The notes beneath the pieces are model-generated. The model had not been told where the DNA came from. It did no database searches and saw only the letters and a program-made list of their open reading frames with translations. This document shows positions 11,331 through 23,953 of a stretch of 64,000 nt of DNA, one piece after another (position 1 is the stretch's first letter; each line of letters opens with the position of its first letter). The stretch comes from Lepidodermella squamata (Eukaryota; Gastrotricha). The stretch covers positions 2,976,001 through 3,040,000 of the forward strand of contig JBLDXI010000007.1 of assembly GCA_047495785.1 (NCBI GenBank). The letters run 5' to 3'. Both the position numbers and the translations under genes were made by a program.

Positions 11331-12728
11331 ATGCAAGCTGAAATCGAGCTATGCTGTCAAAATGGCAAGAAAATGAGTCCCGAATGTTTGATAAACAACT
11401 TTCAATTCGGGAAGGATTTTCATATGTGTGCTGATGACTTGATTTCTCAGGCTGCGAAGAAACTTCAATGTGTTGTCGGTTCAACGCCTGACCAATCAGA
11501 ATTCAGCTATATTTATTTAATGCGCCTTTACTACCGAAAATGCTTGAAAAGCCGAAAAACAGAACTGCTGAAAGCCATCCTGCAAAACTGTGTGGACATT
11601 GCTACCAAAGAGGTGGACGAGCCACGGAATAAAATGCCGAAAATTGAAGCGAAATTGATGGTTCGAGATGTTGTAGCCCTCGATCTGGCAGTTCGATGCC
11701 ATGATTTCGAGATGTTGAGCTGCTTGATCGAGGCGAAAAGACTAGCCATACCTTCTTGTCTTGTTTCAATTTTGGTTGATACCTTCTTCGACCGTCATTT
11801 TTTTGGCGAGAACCACATGGATGCCTGTTGCCCCCGGACGTTGGAAATTTTAGCCGGGTTATGGACGATTGGCCAGCCATGGATGAGTTGGGATGAACCG
11901 CGTAATCTTATAATGTTCTATTGGGAAGGTAATTTCACATTAATCCAGTATTATTTAATCGATATTTCCGGGAATTTTCATTCTTTTAGACCTTTTGGCT
12001 AGCTTTTTTACCGGATTCGAGACAAATCGAGCTGTTGCTGAACTGGACTATCCACATCGTAATAAAGTCATCGATTTGTTGATTGGTGTGTTTCTCCGTT
12101 CTACGGCAGATATTCACTATCCAGCCATGATCCTTCCAGCCGTTTTCTCCGCTTCTTACATACCTAAATTCGAGGAGCGCATTTGCGATCTATTCACCCT
12201 GGCTCGAGATCACTTGGACATGTTCGATTTTATTGATATGCTGACGTATTTTGACTTCTCCCTCGAGGTGAAGCTTCCATACACGAACAAAGTCTTCAAT
12301 TTCGCATTCTTGCCTGCTATTCGAGCTGGTTTGACATTCAACCACCGCTACCCTGCTTCCAAGCTCAATGGCTGGCTGGTTGTTATTGCTCGGTCTGAAT
12401 TTTTGCCGTCTGAAATGTCACAACGGCATTATTTCAAGTTCGCGCTTTGTTTTCTTGATTTGAATGGTTACAATCCGGTGAAGCTTGAAGAAATGTTCAA
12501 GGCTGAGTGCCAAATTGGTTACGGGAGAGATTTTGATGTTGAAAAACGAATTCTAGCATGTTCTATTCAATGTACCCGTTTTCGCTGGAAAATTTTGCCC
12601 GAAGAGCAATTTTGACTTCATTACCTGTTGGCCTCTTTGCTCGACGAGCTGCAATTCAAAAGCTTCCACTGCCTGAAAGTTTGCTGCGATATCTCGACTA
12701 TGCCGACTTGGAAATCGAGATTGGTTGA
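11331..12728 (+). CDS. Array gene 3: SOCS-box-like protein with a frameshift
   Basis: Exons 11331-11928 and 11990-12728 are joined by a 61-bp phase-1 intron. The first exon is the best paralogue of gene 2 (VALDLAVRCHDFEMLSCLIEAK, then IPSCLVSILVDTFF). Exon 2 reads in one frame to about 12540, where the frame reaches a stop at 12615. The SOCS-box-like end (PFSLENFARRAI, then LPLPESLLRYLDY) continues in the -1 frame to a stop at 12726-12728. A single missing base in the A-run near 12542-12546 explains this; with it the gene would encode about 445 aa, the normal family length. So this is a recent pseudogene, an assembly error in a homopolymer, or a slippage site. Both halves otherwise look constrained. 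It has a true LPLP Cullin-box motif. Confidence 0.7.
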
Positions 12729-13189
12729 TGAATTTCTCCGTGCCGATTCTTCAACAGGACTGAATCTCCCGCTTTTTTTGTTTAATTCTGAATTTTTTTC
12801 AGCGATTTTCATTTTTCATCAGCATTTAATCCCAGTTTCCAAATTCAAAGTTCAATAAACGATGAGAAAAAGAGTTTTGGTCATCGATTGATAACATTTT
12901 AAGCTCCTAACAGCTATTGAGTGATTATGGAACCTTGTGACTAATACTGTAGCTTGGGGCAATTTTCAAAAATAGGGCAAAAATTGAATGCATGAAAAAT
13001 CCCTACGCTCGCAAATTTTTCGAATTTTTATCGGGCGGTAGTTGAACATCGCAATCGCTAGATCTCTCTTTGAATAATGGATAGAGAAAAACCGAGGTCA
13101 GCGACTTTAACTGTAACGTAACGTGATCGGAGAGAAACACTGAATTAGGGTAAATTGGAATGGACAGCAAAGGGCAAGAAAAACTAGTT

Positions 13190-13435
13190 CATGTAACGCA
13201 CGTTCAACTTGTCCCCGGACTTTTACCAGCTTTACCCCTGGAGTTTCTAATCGAAATCTTAACAAAAAATACAATTTTCATAATGATGGCTGCTGGTTTC
13301 TTTTCTCGGCATGCTGTGATTCAGAAATGGCCACTACCTGACAGCCTGTGTTCAAAAATGTCTCGACTCTACCGACTTGGAGGTCGTTTGATTGCAGGGC
13401 ATCCGATTGGACTCTATTCTCACCAGCCTTGTTAA
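13190..13435 (+). pseudogene. Decayed 3'-end copy of array gene 3
   Basis: The stretch translating as AAGFFSRHAVIQKWPLPDSL matches PVGLFARRAAIQKLPLPESL of array gene 3, and the following DNA (GTCTCGACTCTACCGACTTG) matches the gene 3 DNA that encodes RYLDYADL, but in a shifted frame. The upstream 60-100 bp are weakly alignable to the same exon. No first exon is present. It lies 0.5 kb downstream of gene 3, so it is probably a broken tandem duplicate. Confidence 0.65.
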
Positions 13436-15397
13436 ATTTCGAGGTTTTTTCATGTTTATTTTTGCTATCATTACCTAAAAATTCAGTTTGCAAGAAAAAA
13501 CGATTTTTTATCGAACGTCATAGATTAAGGACATCCGTTTTTAAATTATATATTTTTTCATAGGTATTATTTTAAATTATAAATGAAGAAAAATGGTTAA
13601 TACTTGATTACACTGGACCTTCAAATCGCTGAAAATAAACTTTTCACGACTACCGTCAACCTTTTGCTTGGAATGCAGTTGTTATGGTTCGAGATTTCGA
13701 ACAATTTTTTTTCCTGGACGAATTGATCCAGCCTGTTATCGAGTTCAATTTAATCGAGAGGACAATTTTTGCCGACGAAAATAGAAAGGCGTCAAAAGGA
13801 GTGACCAGCTGTTTTTATTGGCCGCCTGAAAACGGTTGAATCGCAAGCCATGAAGCGGCGCATGTTCTCCTCAATGGGTTGTCCACGTCGAAACTCGTGC
13901 GAAAAATTACATTTTTTATCGGTCATAGTATGCAAAAATTCGGCCTGAAAAGTCTTAAAACATCATTTTTAGTCGCAACAGTCAGGGTCTCCTATAAAAC
14001 GAATCGTATTGAACACAGACATTATTTAACATTTAATATCATGAACCCCTTTCTGAGCCGAAATTGACTAGTAGCAGACACAAATTCTGAACTGAGCACA
14101 AAATTTCCGATTTTTTCTAAGTGGTAATTTTATTATGATGAATGCGTTGAGGTAAATTTGCAAGGGTTATTTCATATATCATTTAACCATGTTTAAAATA
14201 ATTTTATGAGCAAATTTAATTTTCGTTCCTTTCAATAGACTATGCAAATAAGGTGTCCGAATGGCCCCATTATTTTAAACCATTTTTATAAAATCGAGAT
14301 TGAATGATAAATTTACCAAATTTTTCACAGCCATCGGAAAGCGGCACCAAAATTCTACACATTTTTTCCGATTTTTTAGACCCGACATCCTATAGCTAAG
14401 AGCTTTTTACAGTAAATCACGGACGTCGAACCAGTGCGCAGTTGTTATTGTCTGCTGCTGTGAGGATAATTTCGAGCGCAAGCCTTCCTGACAAGAGTAT
14501 CTTATTTTAGAAACACGTGACAACCGTGATATTGATTTATATGTTTATTTGCTCTGATGTCTGGATAATGTCGAGCGCAAGCCTTAAGGTGGCACAACTA
14601 GACATGAGCATCTATTTTAAGAAATACGTGTCAACCGCGATATTAATTCATGTAGAGAACTAACGATTTGGCGCGCGTCGAATCGCAATAGAAATTGGTC
14701 CTAGTTTTGCTTTAGGCCCCAGTCACTACATTTTTTTCTATTGTTTTTGCGATTCTGGTACTTGTGTTCTGCATGCGTTGTATCTTTGCTTCAAGTTTTA
14801 TCAAACATGTAGAACAATTTTCAATATATTGGCTTCACAAACCGCTGATTTTTAGAATCGCAATTCAGCTTCGCAGGCTGAATTCACCGCCGATATCGCT
14901 AGATAGATATAATGATTTATCGTTTAGGCATGAGGGGACGATGTGAAAATCGAAAAGTTGCAATATAAGGCCTGGAACTCGAAATTTAGGGTTTCTATTG
15001 GAAATATTCAACAAAATTTCTATGAATTTTATTTTAGCCGTATCAAGTTATGTTTGTCACCACATCAAAATTATTCAGTACAATTTCAAATAATTTATAT
15101 AATTATTGTTTGCGCTTTTTCACGACAGAAAAGCACACTAAATTTATGGTAATTTATTTGAATTTTTGATGCTTCATAAAATTCAGGAAAATTTGAATAA
15201 ATTGGTTCCATTTGCAACTTTTAGGATGGATCATTTTCAGGCTAACATGACCGAAGTATTTAGTTACTTATCATTGGTTTTAGTTTCTTCGATTAATTCT
15301 TTCATTTTATGAAATTTGAAAATTTGTTCAGATTTTCCAATTTTGAAAAATTGAAATTTCCGCACACCTTTTCTTGTTAGTTTTTGCTCTACTTGAG
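13436..15397. other. Spacer with a tandem duplication at about 14458-14655
   Basis: Mostly non-coding. Two imperfect direct copies of about 95 bp lie at about 14458-14548 and 14560-14655; both contain TCGAGCGCAAGCCTT and, later, an ACGTGWCAACCGYGATATT block. No gene was found in the remainder. Confidence 0.5.
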
Positions 15398-17473
15398 ATG
15401 ACTAGCCTTGAAAAATTGCATTCGGCTTGTCGTCTCGCGGATGGTTCGGAAGGATGCCCGTACAAGTCTCCGAATTCATATGCCCCCGTTGCAGACTGCA
15501 TCCAAGCTCTTCTCACTGCCATGCTAACAGATAAAGGCTTTGCGAATGAAGACGTCACTTTTTCGGCCGAGAAATACGACGAAATTCGATGTAAAATGGA
15601 GCCATATTCCGTGCTGAAGGTTATGCCTTGCGCTATTTTCGGCTGCGTCCACTTGCGAATAGAAAATGATGCCATTTTTCACCGAGATCTCATGTCATGG
15701 CTGTTGGATGCTTTGACGAGCAAACATTTTAACCAGAAATCTACGGTTTTAACTCCTCAAGATGCGATCACGCTTTACTGGGCCGTTTCACTCGACAACT
15801 CAACGGCTTTTGAGTCAGTCTACTCGAGAGTTCGAAAGCTCTTATCGGCGTGTTTTTCAAAAAATTTGCTCGACGTTGCTTTCAACGCGGATTGCGGAGT
15901 GTTGATGGAAGATATTGAAAGCATCGAAGTTCATGTAGCGTGCTCTATTGCCGCGCTTTTGATTGCCGATGGCGTTAAAACTACAGGATCCGAAGACGTG
16001 GCAAGTATGTGAATGGTCATTTCGGGCTATTTCCGGCGGTTAAATTATTCAATTCGTAATGAATCGAATTTTGCGGAATTAAACTCGGTATCAAAATTCT
16101 GCATGAAAAAATTCCTTTCGGCAAGCAATCTAAAAATTTCTTAGAAAATTGGGACGGATTTTTCATTTGAATTTCGATATTTTTCATATTTTCCATTTTT
16201 TTATAATAAAAATTTTATTTTGTAAAATCGATACTTGAAATCGATATCGGCATTGTATAGGCTGAAGTATAAATCTATACTGACCGCAAACTGTGGCTAT
16301 TATGAGATCTATAAGTTGGGCATTGGGCATGATAACAAAAAATTGAGATTCTAGTAAAAACTTGAAACTCGAAACACTTGAAATTTTGTGGGAAAATTAA
16401 GATTTGAGCCTTTAATTTAGTGCTGGAGCCATTTTAATATACTGTGTGTACTTACACCACCCAGTTGTAAGATTTGGTAAAAAAAAATCCAGCTTTTTGC
16501 GAATTTTGACGTCCCAGCGACCAGCGGACCAAATTTTGAAATTTTGAACAGTAATAAAAATTCGATATTAATCGATTTTTCTAGATTGGTCATTGAGCAT
16601 TTCGATTGTGGAAGAATATACACTATTTCGATGCTAAAATTCGAGGCGAACTTCGCAAAATTTGTTTTTTTTTGTGAATCGAAAAATCTAAACGCTGACG
16701 ATCTACTGATGACTTTTTTTGAAGATTTCGACCTGATATTTTTATTTTTTTCAGAGATGATGTATCACCTTTGCAGCGAGCTCGATTTTTCAGTTGCGTC
16801 TCCTTTTCACATACCCAAATTGGAGGCGTGCAACAAGTTGATAACAACGATGATCGCAAGGTCAGAAAACGGGCCCAGCGCCGACGACCAGGCGATTTTC
16901 GAAGACTGGCTGAGCCACATGCTGCCAATCATCTCCTGCAATCCTTCGATAGTTGAACGATTCACGCGGACCTCGGAGCGTAGGCAAATTCTCTGGGAAT
17001 CCATATTCCGCCATGAAGACACTCCAACCGAATTCGCTTTGACGTTCGAATTATCAGTGAAACACCTTCTATTACCTCTACTACGATCTGGTTTCAAATG
17101 CCGCGGCACCTTGCGTAGGAACATGCAATACTCCGGTCGATTCGTCGCGCATCTGCTAGCTTTCGGCGATTATAAAGAATCGCAGAGAAAGTACATTTAT
17201 TTCACGCTTCATTTTTTCAAACCGAAGAGTCTCGATTTGCGAAAAATTTGGTCGGGTTACAGCAGTTTTCGATATGAAAATAAGCCGGCGAGTTTATTCG
17301 AACCTTTCACCGGCGTCTACCCGTTTTCTCTGCAATTTTTCGCACGGTTGAAAATCACGAGCTGTCTCCCGTTTGGTCTTGATAAACGAGCGAAGGCGAT
17401 TAGCAGTCTTGATCTACCTCCGTCGATTCTCGATTTTTTGAATTTCAAAGACTTTGAAACGACTTTGATTTGA
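15398..17473 (+). CDS. Array gene 4: SOCS-box-like protein
   Basis: Exons 15398-16004 and 16755-17473 are joined by a phase-1 intron (GTATGT...TTTTTTTCAG) of 750 bp and give 441 aa. The start is set by homology: the N-terminus LEKLHSACRLADGSEGC matches VEELHPRCRLADGSKGC of gene 8. The N-terminal half ends with SIAALLIADGVKTTGSEDVA at the splice. Exon 2 has LLLPLLRSGFKCRG and the ending PFSLQFFARLKITSCLPFGL, then LDLPPSILDFLNF, a SOCS-box-like motif with Ala in place of the BC-box Cys. Genes 4-5 and 8-9 form paralogous pairs in the same order. An AATAAA lies 50 bp after the stop. Confidence 0.78.
16210..16450 (+). repeat. Dispersed repeat inside the gene 4 intron
   Basis: About 230 bp starting near AAAATCGATACTTGAAATCG are closely matched at about 60850-61085, with shared blocks such as GGTAACAAAAAATTTGAGATTC-like and GGGCATG. 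A shorter related segment (GCTGGAGTATAAATCGTAGA) is near 57630. The family is non-coding; its ends and class are unknown. It explains why this intron is 750 bp long while the same intron in gene 8 is 281 bp. Confidence 0.55.
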
Positions 17474-18664
17474 AATTTAATTAAAAATCAAGACTAATTA
17501 TACTGCATTTTTCGTGATTAATAAATTTTCTTTCAACTTTTCGAATAAAAACCAGGGTGTGTTTTGCTATGGTCAATGTCCTAATTTTATGCAAATTTAT
17601 TGATTAAAAAATAATAACAATCAGCATCATTATTATCTGTTTAATTTTTTAGAACTTGGGCGGAGAAATAAATAAAATTGATAATTCTTGATTATATCAA
17701 ATAATTTAAGAATTCGATAAAAAATCCGAAAATTTAACGGAAATTTGGCGAATTTCGGACTGATCGTTATTTTTTTAAATTTCAATTTAGGTTTTTTAAG
17801 GTCTCTGTTTTGAATGAAATATCCAGTCGCGAGTCACAAATTGCTCATTATCATCCGTGTCACGGGTGGGTCTCCTACTTTTAAGTAGGCCCAGCCAGTT
17901 TTATTGCTATGATTCATATTACAAAACGGACAACACGTGTTTTGAGGTCAAATCGATCGATTTGGGACAAAAATCGCCCGAGCAGGGCGGTCGACTTTAT
18001 GGCCAGTGGCCAGTTATACATTTCTATATTCGAGTTAATTGGAATAAAAGTAAAGAAAATAAAATGACCTTTTCGCTAAATGCGGCTTCGAAAATAGCCT
18101 AAAATGTATTTGCGACATTCATTCTGACTCAATTTCACCCTATTGATCAGGGTTCCTCAATCTGGGCTTCACTGGGGGACTAGATTTGATAATTATCCGT
18201 GCTTCACCTGATGATTTTCATTATTTCATAATTTACATTAAATCACAAGATTTTGTTCTAGAACAGACCTTCAAAAAAGCGTTCGCTCGCGTTATTCGAC
18301 TGAAAACCAGCTGAAAATTTGGTCACGAGCTCAGCTCATGGATAAGTTTCGAGAAATAATAGGAAACATTTATGTAAATTGAGTGCTATTTGATAGCTTG
18401 AACGCAGAATTTGGACTTTTGAGCATCTTCTTCCCGCACTGAAAAAAGACAAAAAATGGTAAAATTAGGGATCGCGGCCTGGTAAGAATTTCGTTTTTAG
18501 GGTTGCCAAGGGTAGGTATTGAGATCCCTAATAGGTACTGATTCAAATGGTTTTCAGATCTAAACGATGTAGCTTCATTCAAATGAAATAATGCCATAAT
18601 TTAGGGTTACTACGTTGAATTTGAAGGAAACTTTGAATTATATTTCCTGAAATTACGCTGATCA
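17474..18664. other. Spacer between array genes 4 and 5
   Basis: AT-rich sequence carrying the AATAAA (about 17520) of gene 4. No coding segment, inverted repeat or splice pair stands out. Confidence 0.4.
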
Positions 18665-20051
18665 ATGACCGACAAACGCAACTTGCATGGTAAATGCATA
18701 CCAGCTCCGGAGTCATGCCTGGTCACGTCGCGCCAGTTTCGTCAGTCTATAGCTGATACCATTCGAATTCTTCTAGCAGAAGCCTTGAAGGACAGCGGGA
18801 AATCAGCTGAAGATTTCTTACTCGAAACCTGCTGTGATAACGATGCCCAAACGTTCACGCATCAGTGGAATGATATGAATCTCATGCCATGCAAGTTGTT
18901 CCGCTGTTTTCATGTGAAAATCCAAAAAGCAGAAAGAGATAGCCAACAGTTGTTGCTCAAATGGCTACTTAAAAGCTGCAAGCGTCATCTTCAGCTTGAA
19001 GGTTCAGAAGAATTCACTGCTTTGAATGCTTTGGCTCTTTATTGGGCTGTGTCCTTCGATAATTTCAAGGTTTTCGAGAAAGTTTTCGTTGCGAAACAGC
19101 TACAAATCCCGAATTGCTTCAAGAAGCATTTGCTTATTGTTGCTTTGGACATTGACGCTGGAGTTCTGCGGAATTTCTCATCGCTCATTGGTGAATTAAC
19201 GCCAGAAGGTATCAGTATCGCGGAATCCATTGCTGAACTTTTAATCCGAAGTGGAGTCAAGTCAAAAGACTCGGATAACATTGGATGTGAGTTGGAAAAA
19301 TCACCTATCCTCGACTTTTCCAAATTCGCTTTTTTCAGACATGGTCTGCAACCAGAGCGACCGTAGCAGTTTTTCTTTAGTGTCAACAGCTATCAAATTT
19401 GCTGGAGAAGTACCGGATCCGAGCGAGCAGGAGTTTTTTCAAAGATCACTGAAGCGATTTCTTTGGTACGCTGACTTCGACCCTTCTATCGTGGAATGGT
19501 TTTGCCAGTGTTCAGCCACGAAGAAAATTGAATGGTATTCCGTGTTTCACCTTATAGAAGACTCGGATGACTTCAACTACAGCGATTCAATTGATCGGCA
19601 GTTTATTGACTCCGCCAAATTACTTTTGTTGCCTCTGCTGCGAGCTGGTTTCAAATGCGCGGATAATTTCGACGATTCACTAGTCACCGAGCTCTTTGTA
19701 GAGCACTTGCTATTCGATTTGAGTGATCAGAAGTCGATTCAGAAGCTCTACTTGAATTTTGTTCTGCATTTCGTGGAGTTCTCAATACTTCGCTTTGAGG
19801 AAATGGCAGAATTGTATGATGATGTGCGATGCCCAGATGAGTCAATGGATCCCTGTGAGATAGCCGCATGCGTTTCAGCTGTCTATCCGTTCTCGCTTCA
19901 GGGTTTTGCTCGAATTAAAATTCTGGAGTGTCTGCCTTTCGGCTTGAAACGCCGTACAGCGGCTATTGACAAGCTGAATCTTCCGACCTGCCTGAAAGAA
20001 TTTCTCGATTTCGCTGATTTCGAGTCAGCCGTGGTATCATTGAAGCGCTGA
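18665..20051 (+). CDS. Array gene 5: SOCS-box-like protein
   Basis: Exons 18665-19286 and 19339-20051 are joined by a 52-bp phase-1 intron (GTGAGT...TTTTTCAG), giving 444 aa. The first exon has the family features DMNLMPCKLFRCFHVKI, LNALALYWAVSFDNFKVFEK, IPNCFKKHLL and, at the splice, AESIAELLIRSGVKSKDSDN. The second has FFQRSLKRF, LLLLPLLRAGFKCAD and the SOCS-box-like end PFSLQGFARIKILECLPFGL, then LNLPTCLKEFLDF. Its closest relative is gene 9, including the short intron and the KLNLPTCLK/KLELPSCLK ending. The BC-box Cys is Ala. Confidence 0.8.
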
Positions 20052-20465
20052 ACGTTTCAATCATCATTTAGTTGGCTCATTCCAAAGATTACGCCAATAT
20101 CGATTTGATGCGATGAGTAAACGTGATCTTTTTGTCCACATTTGTATTAATCTGATTTTAGGCGCACTCGTTCCATTGTCAGTTTTGTTTAACCACGAAT
20201 ACTATGGCTGGCTTTTGATTGGTAGAGTTAATGTGATTTTGGACATCACCATAGACGTTGATTTTGTTGGAGAGTTTGGCTGCTTTGAGAATAAAAATGC
20301 CCGACTGCGTTATATATCGCTTTCTGTCGGTGTTCGCCATGAAACTTCAATGGGCTTCTTTTGCTTGGTCTATTGTTGTAATACGATTAACTGATTTTCG
20401 TTAGATATAATCTTCTTTTGCTACCTTTACTAGGCTATATTAACACGTTTCGGCATTTAGCCAGT

Positions 20466-22189
20466 ATGCCTCATGCTGCTTTACATCGGGAATCAGGTTA
20501 TTCTGGAGGTTGTTTGATCGAGTCGGATTCATTTCAAAAGGAAACGTTGGAACTTCTTCGAGAGATGCTCATTGAGAGGAAATACCATCCCGAATTGTTC
20601 AAGATAGTGGCTTTCTCGACGAGCAGTATATATCGAGCTTATCAAATCGGACTTCTACTTGATCCAGAGTTGTTCGGCCAAGAAATCCATCTTTATTACG
20701 ATGATAATATTGCTGAAAAACTGCCTTATGCAAATACAATGCGGTCATTATTGAATTGCTGCATTTCTCGACTGAAAGCGAAATCGTCATTGGAACCGCC
20801 CAAGTTTTCACCTCTTCTTGCCATCGGCCTGGACCTTTCGCTTTCGCTTGGACGCGAAAAAACATTCCGATCATTGTACCGACGGTTCAAGAGCGTCATT
20901 CCGCCATGCGTTTTGTCTCGCCTCCTCAGCCTCGCAATTCATCCGGAGAATGGTTGCTTGGAAAGTGATAACATTTTGGGCGAAGATAATCTTCCTATGA
21001 AGCTCGACATTGCAAGAATGATGCTAGAAGATGGAGTTGAGCTGCAAGCTTCTCGAGGACTCGCACGTTAGTTTGAATCAAGCCTTTTCAAAAATACCCC
21101 AACTTGAAATTGCAACACAACAGAAGCATTTTTCGATTTTTTTCTAACACTAGCATATTCCTTAACGATGAGGTTCCCCGGGCTCATATTTTGACCATCA
21201 CCAGTCCGAACCCATATGAGTAAGCTCGCACAACGTGAAAACCTCTCAACGGTGCCCCAAATGTGCATAATGGTTTCAATTCTGAACCTAAACTGCATAC
21301 TCGCTCTATTTTAATCCAATTGGGTTCCGGCTGGGTAGTCTGAAATCGCCCAAATTGGCACATGCGTTTTGTAACCAAGCGTGACTAATTTCTAAAATTT
21401 TTATGTTCAGATATCATTAGCCTGCTCGCTGGTCACTACACTCATCGAAGTGACTCGCTTGAAGTTGACGAGGATGATCTGGAAAATGATGAATTCATCC
21501 GACTAGTCATGGAAAAGTCGCATTGGACTCGTGAGGATCAGGATGAGTTCGAAGAAAACATGTTACAGATGTTGCCAGTAATTCGCCAAATGCCCGAGAT
21601 CGTCTTCAGATTTTGCGAGCACTCGAGCAACTGGGAATTCGACTTTTTCCGAACCATCGATACAGTTTATTTGGATGAGGAACCATGGAGGAATTTTGAA
21701 AGCTGTGTGAACATGTCTCTGAAATTCTTGGCTTTGCCTTTGATGCGTGCTGGCTTTAGAGGGGAAGGAACATTCTACGATGAACTGTACCTTGGAAGCT
21801 TTGTTCTTCGCTTGACAACGCTATCACATCCGGAGGTTCAGAAAAGGTATATCAACTTCGCCACTCAGTTACTGGATCTTACCGGGTTCGGTTTGGAAAA
21901 ATTGAAGACCGCGTATTTTTCTAGCTGGGCGGAGCAGAGAGGCTTGAAATATTCCGAAGAAATGGAAGATTTGGAAGAGACGGCTGCTTTTTACGAGGCA
22001 ATGGCTGGGGCTTATCCGATATCTTTGGCGAACTTCTGTCGAAGGAAGATAACCAGTTGCGTACCTGTTGGCCTGAAAAAGCGTCGCAAAGCTATTTCAT
22101 CTCTCGAATTACCCGACTGCCTGAAGGAGTATCTTGATTTCCAGGACTTGGATTTCGAATTGGACGATGACGATGACGATTTTTTCTAA
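20466..22189 (+). CDS. Array gene 6: SOCS-box-like protein
   Basis: Exons 20466-21066 and 21411-22189 are joined by a phase-1 intron (GTTAGT...TTATGTTCAG), giving 459 aa. The start at 20466 is chosen because MPHAALHRESGY matches MVHADLHREAGY of gene 7. The N-terminal half contains FSPLLAIGLDLSLSLGREKTF, then IPPCVLSRLLSLAIHPENGC, an ankyrin-like helical pattern. Exon 2 ends in PISLANFCRRKITSCVPVGL, then LELPDCLKEYLDF, and a terminal acidic run of Asp. With gene 7 it is the only member keeping the consensus BC-box Cys (LANFC), which supports the SOCS-box assignment. Its 3' half is nearly identical to gene 7. Confidence 0.8.
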
Positions 22190-22529
22190 AGTTTCAGAAT
22201 GTGCTTTCGTAGCACTTAGAGTGATTTCATTTGTTAACAGATTTGATTTGATTGTTCATTTTACCCAAGGTTGAATTAATGTGCCTGTTAAATTGACGAA
22301 ACGTGTGCTTTTAGAAATTATATCAGTCATTTATAGAAGAAGCTGACCGTTGGCCAGGATTCCCGACGAACTCTTAATATTGCATTAATCTAGACTACGC
22401 AGAATAATTTGTTCCTGATTGCGCCCATTGACTTATTCATGATTTTTAGGGATAATTAACGATTATTCACGGAATTTCTGATGAAATAAGCTGCGAGTTC
22501 ACTTGGAAACTTGCAGGAATTAGTTAACT

Positions 22530-23953
22530 ATGGTTCACGCTGATTTGCACCGAGAAGCAGGATATCACGCTGATGGTTGTTTGATTGAGTCGGATGTTTT
22601 CCAGCATGAAGTCAACGTTCTTTTGTTCAAGTTGCTTCGCGAGTGTCGATACACGCCAGGCATATTCTTGATTTTGAATTACCATTCCACGAGTAGAACT
22701 AGCGGAATTATTCTTGACCCGGATTTGTTCGGGGAGCAATACATTGCTTATGATCCTTGCGTGGTCAAAAACCTCCCTTTTCAAAACATCATGAATTCGT
22801 TTTTAAAACGCTGCATTTGTCACTTGAAAGCAAAAGATTCGCTAATTGAACCAGCAGAATTTTCGCCCCTGGCTGCGATCGGTCTCGACCTCAGCGTTTC
22901 ACTGGGGTGCGATGAATCGTTCGAATTCATCTACAAAATGTATCACAGAGTCATTCCGCCATGTTTTGCCACTCGCCTGCTCGGCCTTGCCATTCATCCT
23001 GAGAACGATTGTCTCTATGAAGATAATGAACATGATGGAGGTCCGTCCTACGAACCACCCCCTCGACGCAACATGGCAAAACTCATGATAGAGGATGGCG
23101 TTGTAATGCAAGCTCACAGAGGACTGTTTCGTTAGTATCAAATACCTTCTTTTACTTTCCCCAGAAAAATGTATTTTTCAGATCTCTTGTTCCGACTTTC
23201 TGAAAATTATGTCCGACGGTTAGACTTTTTCGACGAAGACGATGAAATCGAGGAGGAAGATGAATTCATCAAATTTGTAATGAAGAAGTTGCCTTGCACG
23301 CCTGTTGATCGGGCTGAGTTCGAACTATCTCCATGGAAAATTCTGCCTGTAATTTGTCGGATGCCCGAAGTCGTTTTCAGATTTTGCGAGAATCCCGGCC
23401 GAGCCCTATTCGACTTTTTCCGCACCATCGATACCATTCAAGTAGATGACGAACTACGGATTGATTTTCGAAGCAGTGTGAATTTGTCTCTGAAGTTTTT
23501 AGCTTTGCCTATGATGCGTGCTGGCTATCGAGGGGAAGGAGCTTTCTGCTATGAATTGTATCCTGGACGTTTTTTTCTTAACGTGATAATGCTATCATCG
23601 CGTCCGGAGGTTCAGGAGAGATATATCAACTTCGCCACTCAGTTGCTGGATCTTACCGGGTTCGGTTTGGAAAAATTGAAGACCGCGTTTTTTTCTAGGC
23701 GGAGAGGCTTGAAATATTCTGAAGAAAAAAAGATTTGGAAGAGACGGCTGCTTTTTACGAGGCAATGGCTGGGGCTTATCCGATATCTTTGGCGAACTTC
23801 TGTCGAAGGAAGATAACCAGTTGCCTACCTGTTGGCCTGGAAAAGCGTCGCAAAGCTATTTCGTCTCTCGAATTACCCGACTGCCTGAAGGAGTATCTCG
23901 ATTTCCAGGACTTGGATTTCGAATTGGACGATGACGATGACGATTTTTTCTAA
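22530..23953 (+). CDS. Array gene 7: near-copy of gene 6 with a frameshift
   Basis: Exons 22530-23130 and 23182-23953 are joined by a 51-bp phase-1 intron. Exon 1 is diverged from gene 6 (HADLHREAGYHADGCLIESD; FSPLAAIGLDLSVSLGCDESF; IPPCFATRLLGLAIHPEND). From about 23630 the DNA is almost identical to gene 6, including about 130 bp past the stop. At 23725-23731 an A7 run is one base shorter than the gene 6 sequence, so the frame runs to a stop at 23816, while the SOCS-box-like end (PISLANFCRRKITSCLPVGL) is intact in the other frame to 23953. With the base present the protein would be about 457 aa. It is a young pseudogene, an assembly error, or a slippage site. Confidence 0.72.

Noticed and set aside
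20113-20394. 93-codon ORF between genes 5 and 6
   Set aside because: No domain, no paralogue in the other intergenic spacers, and no splice context.
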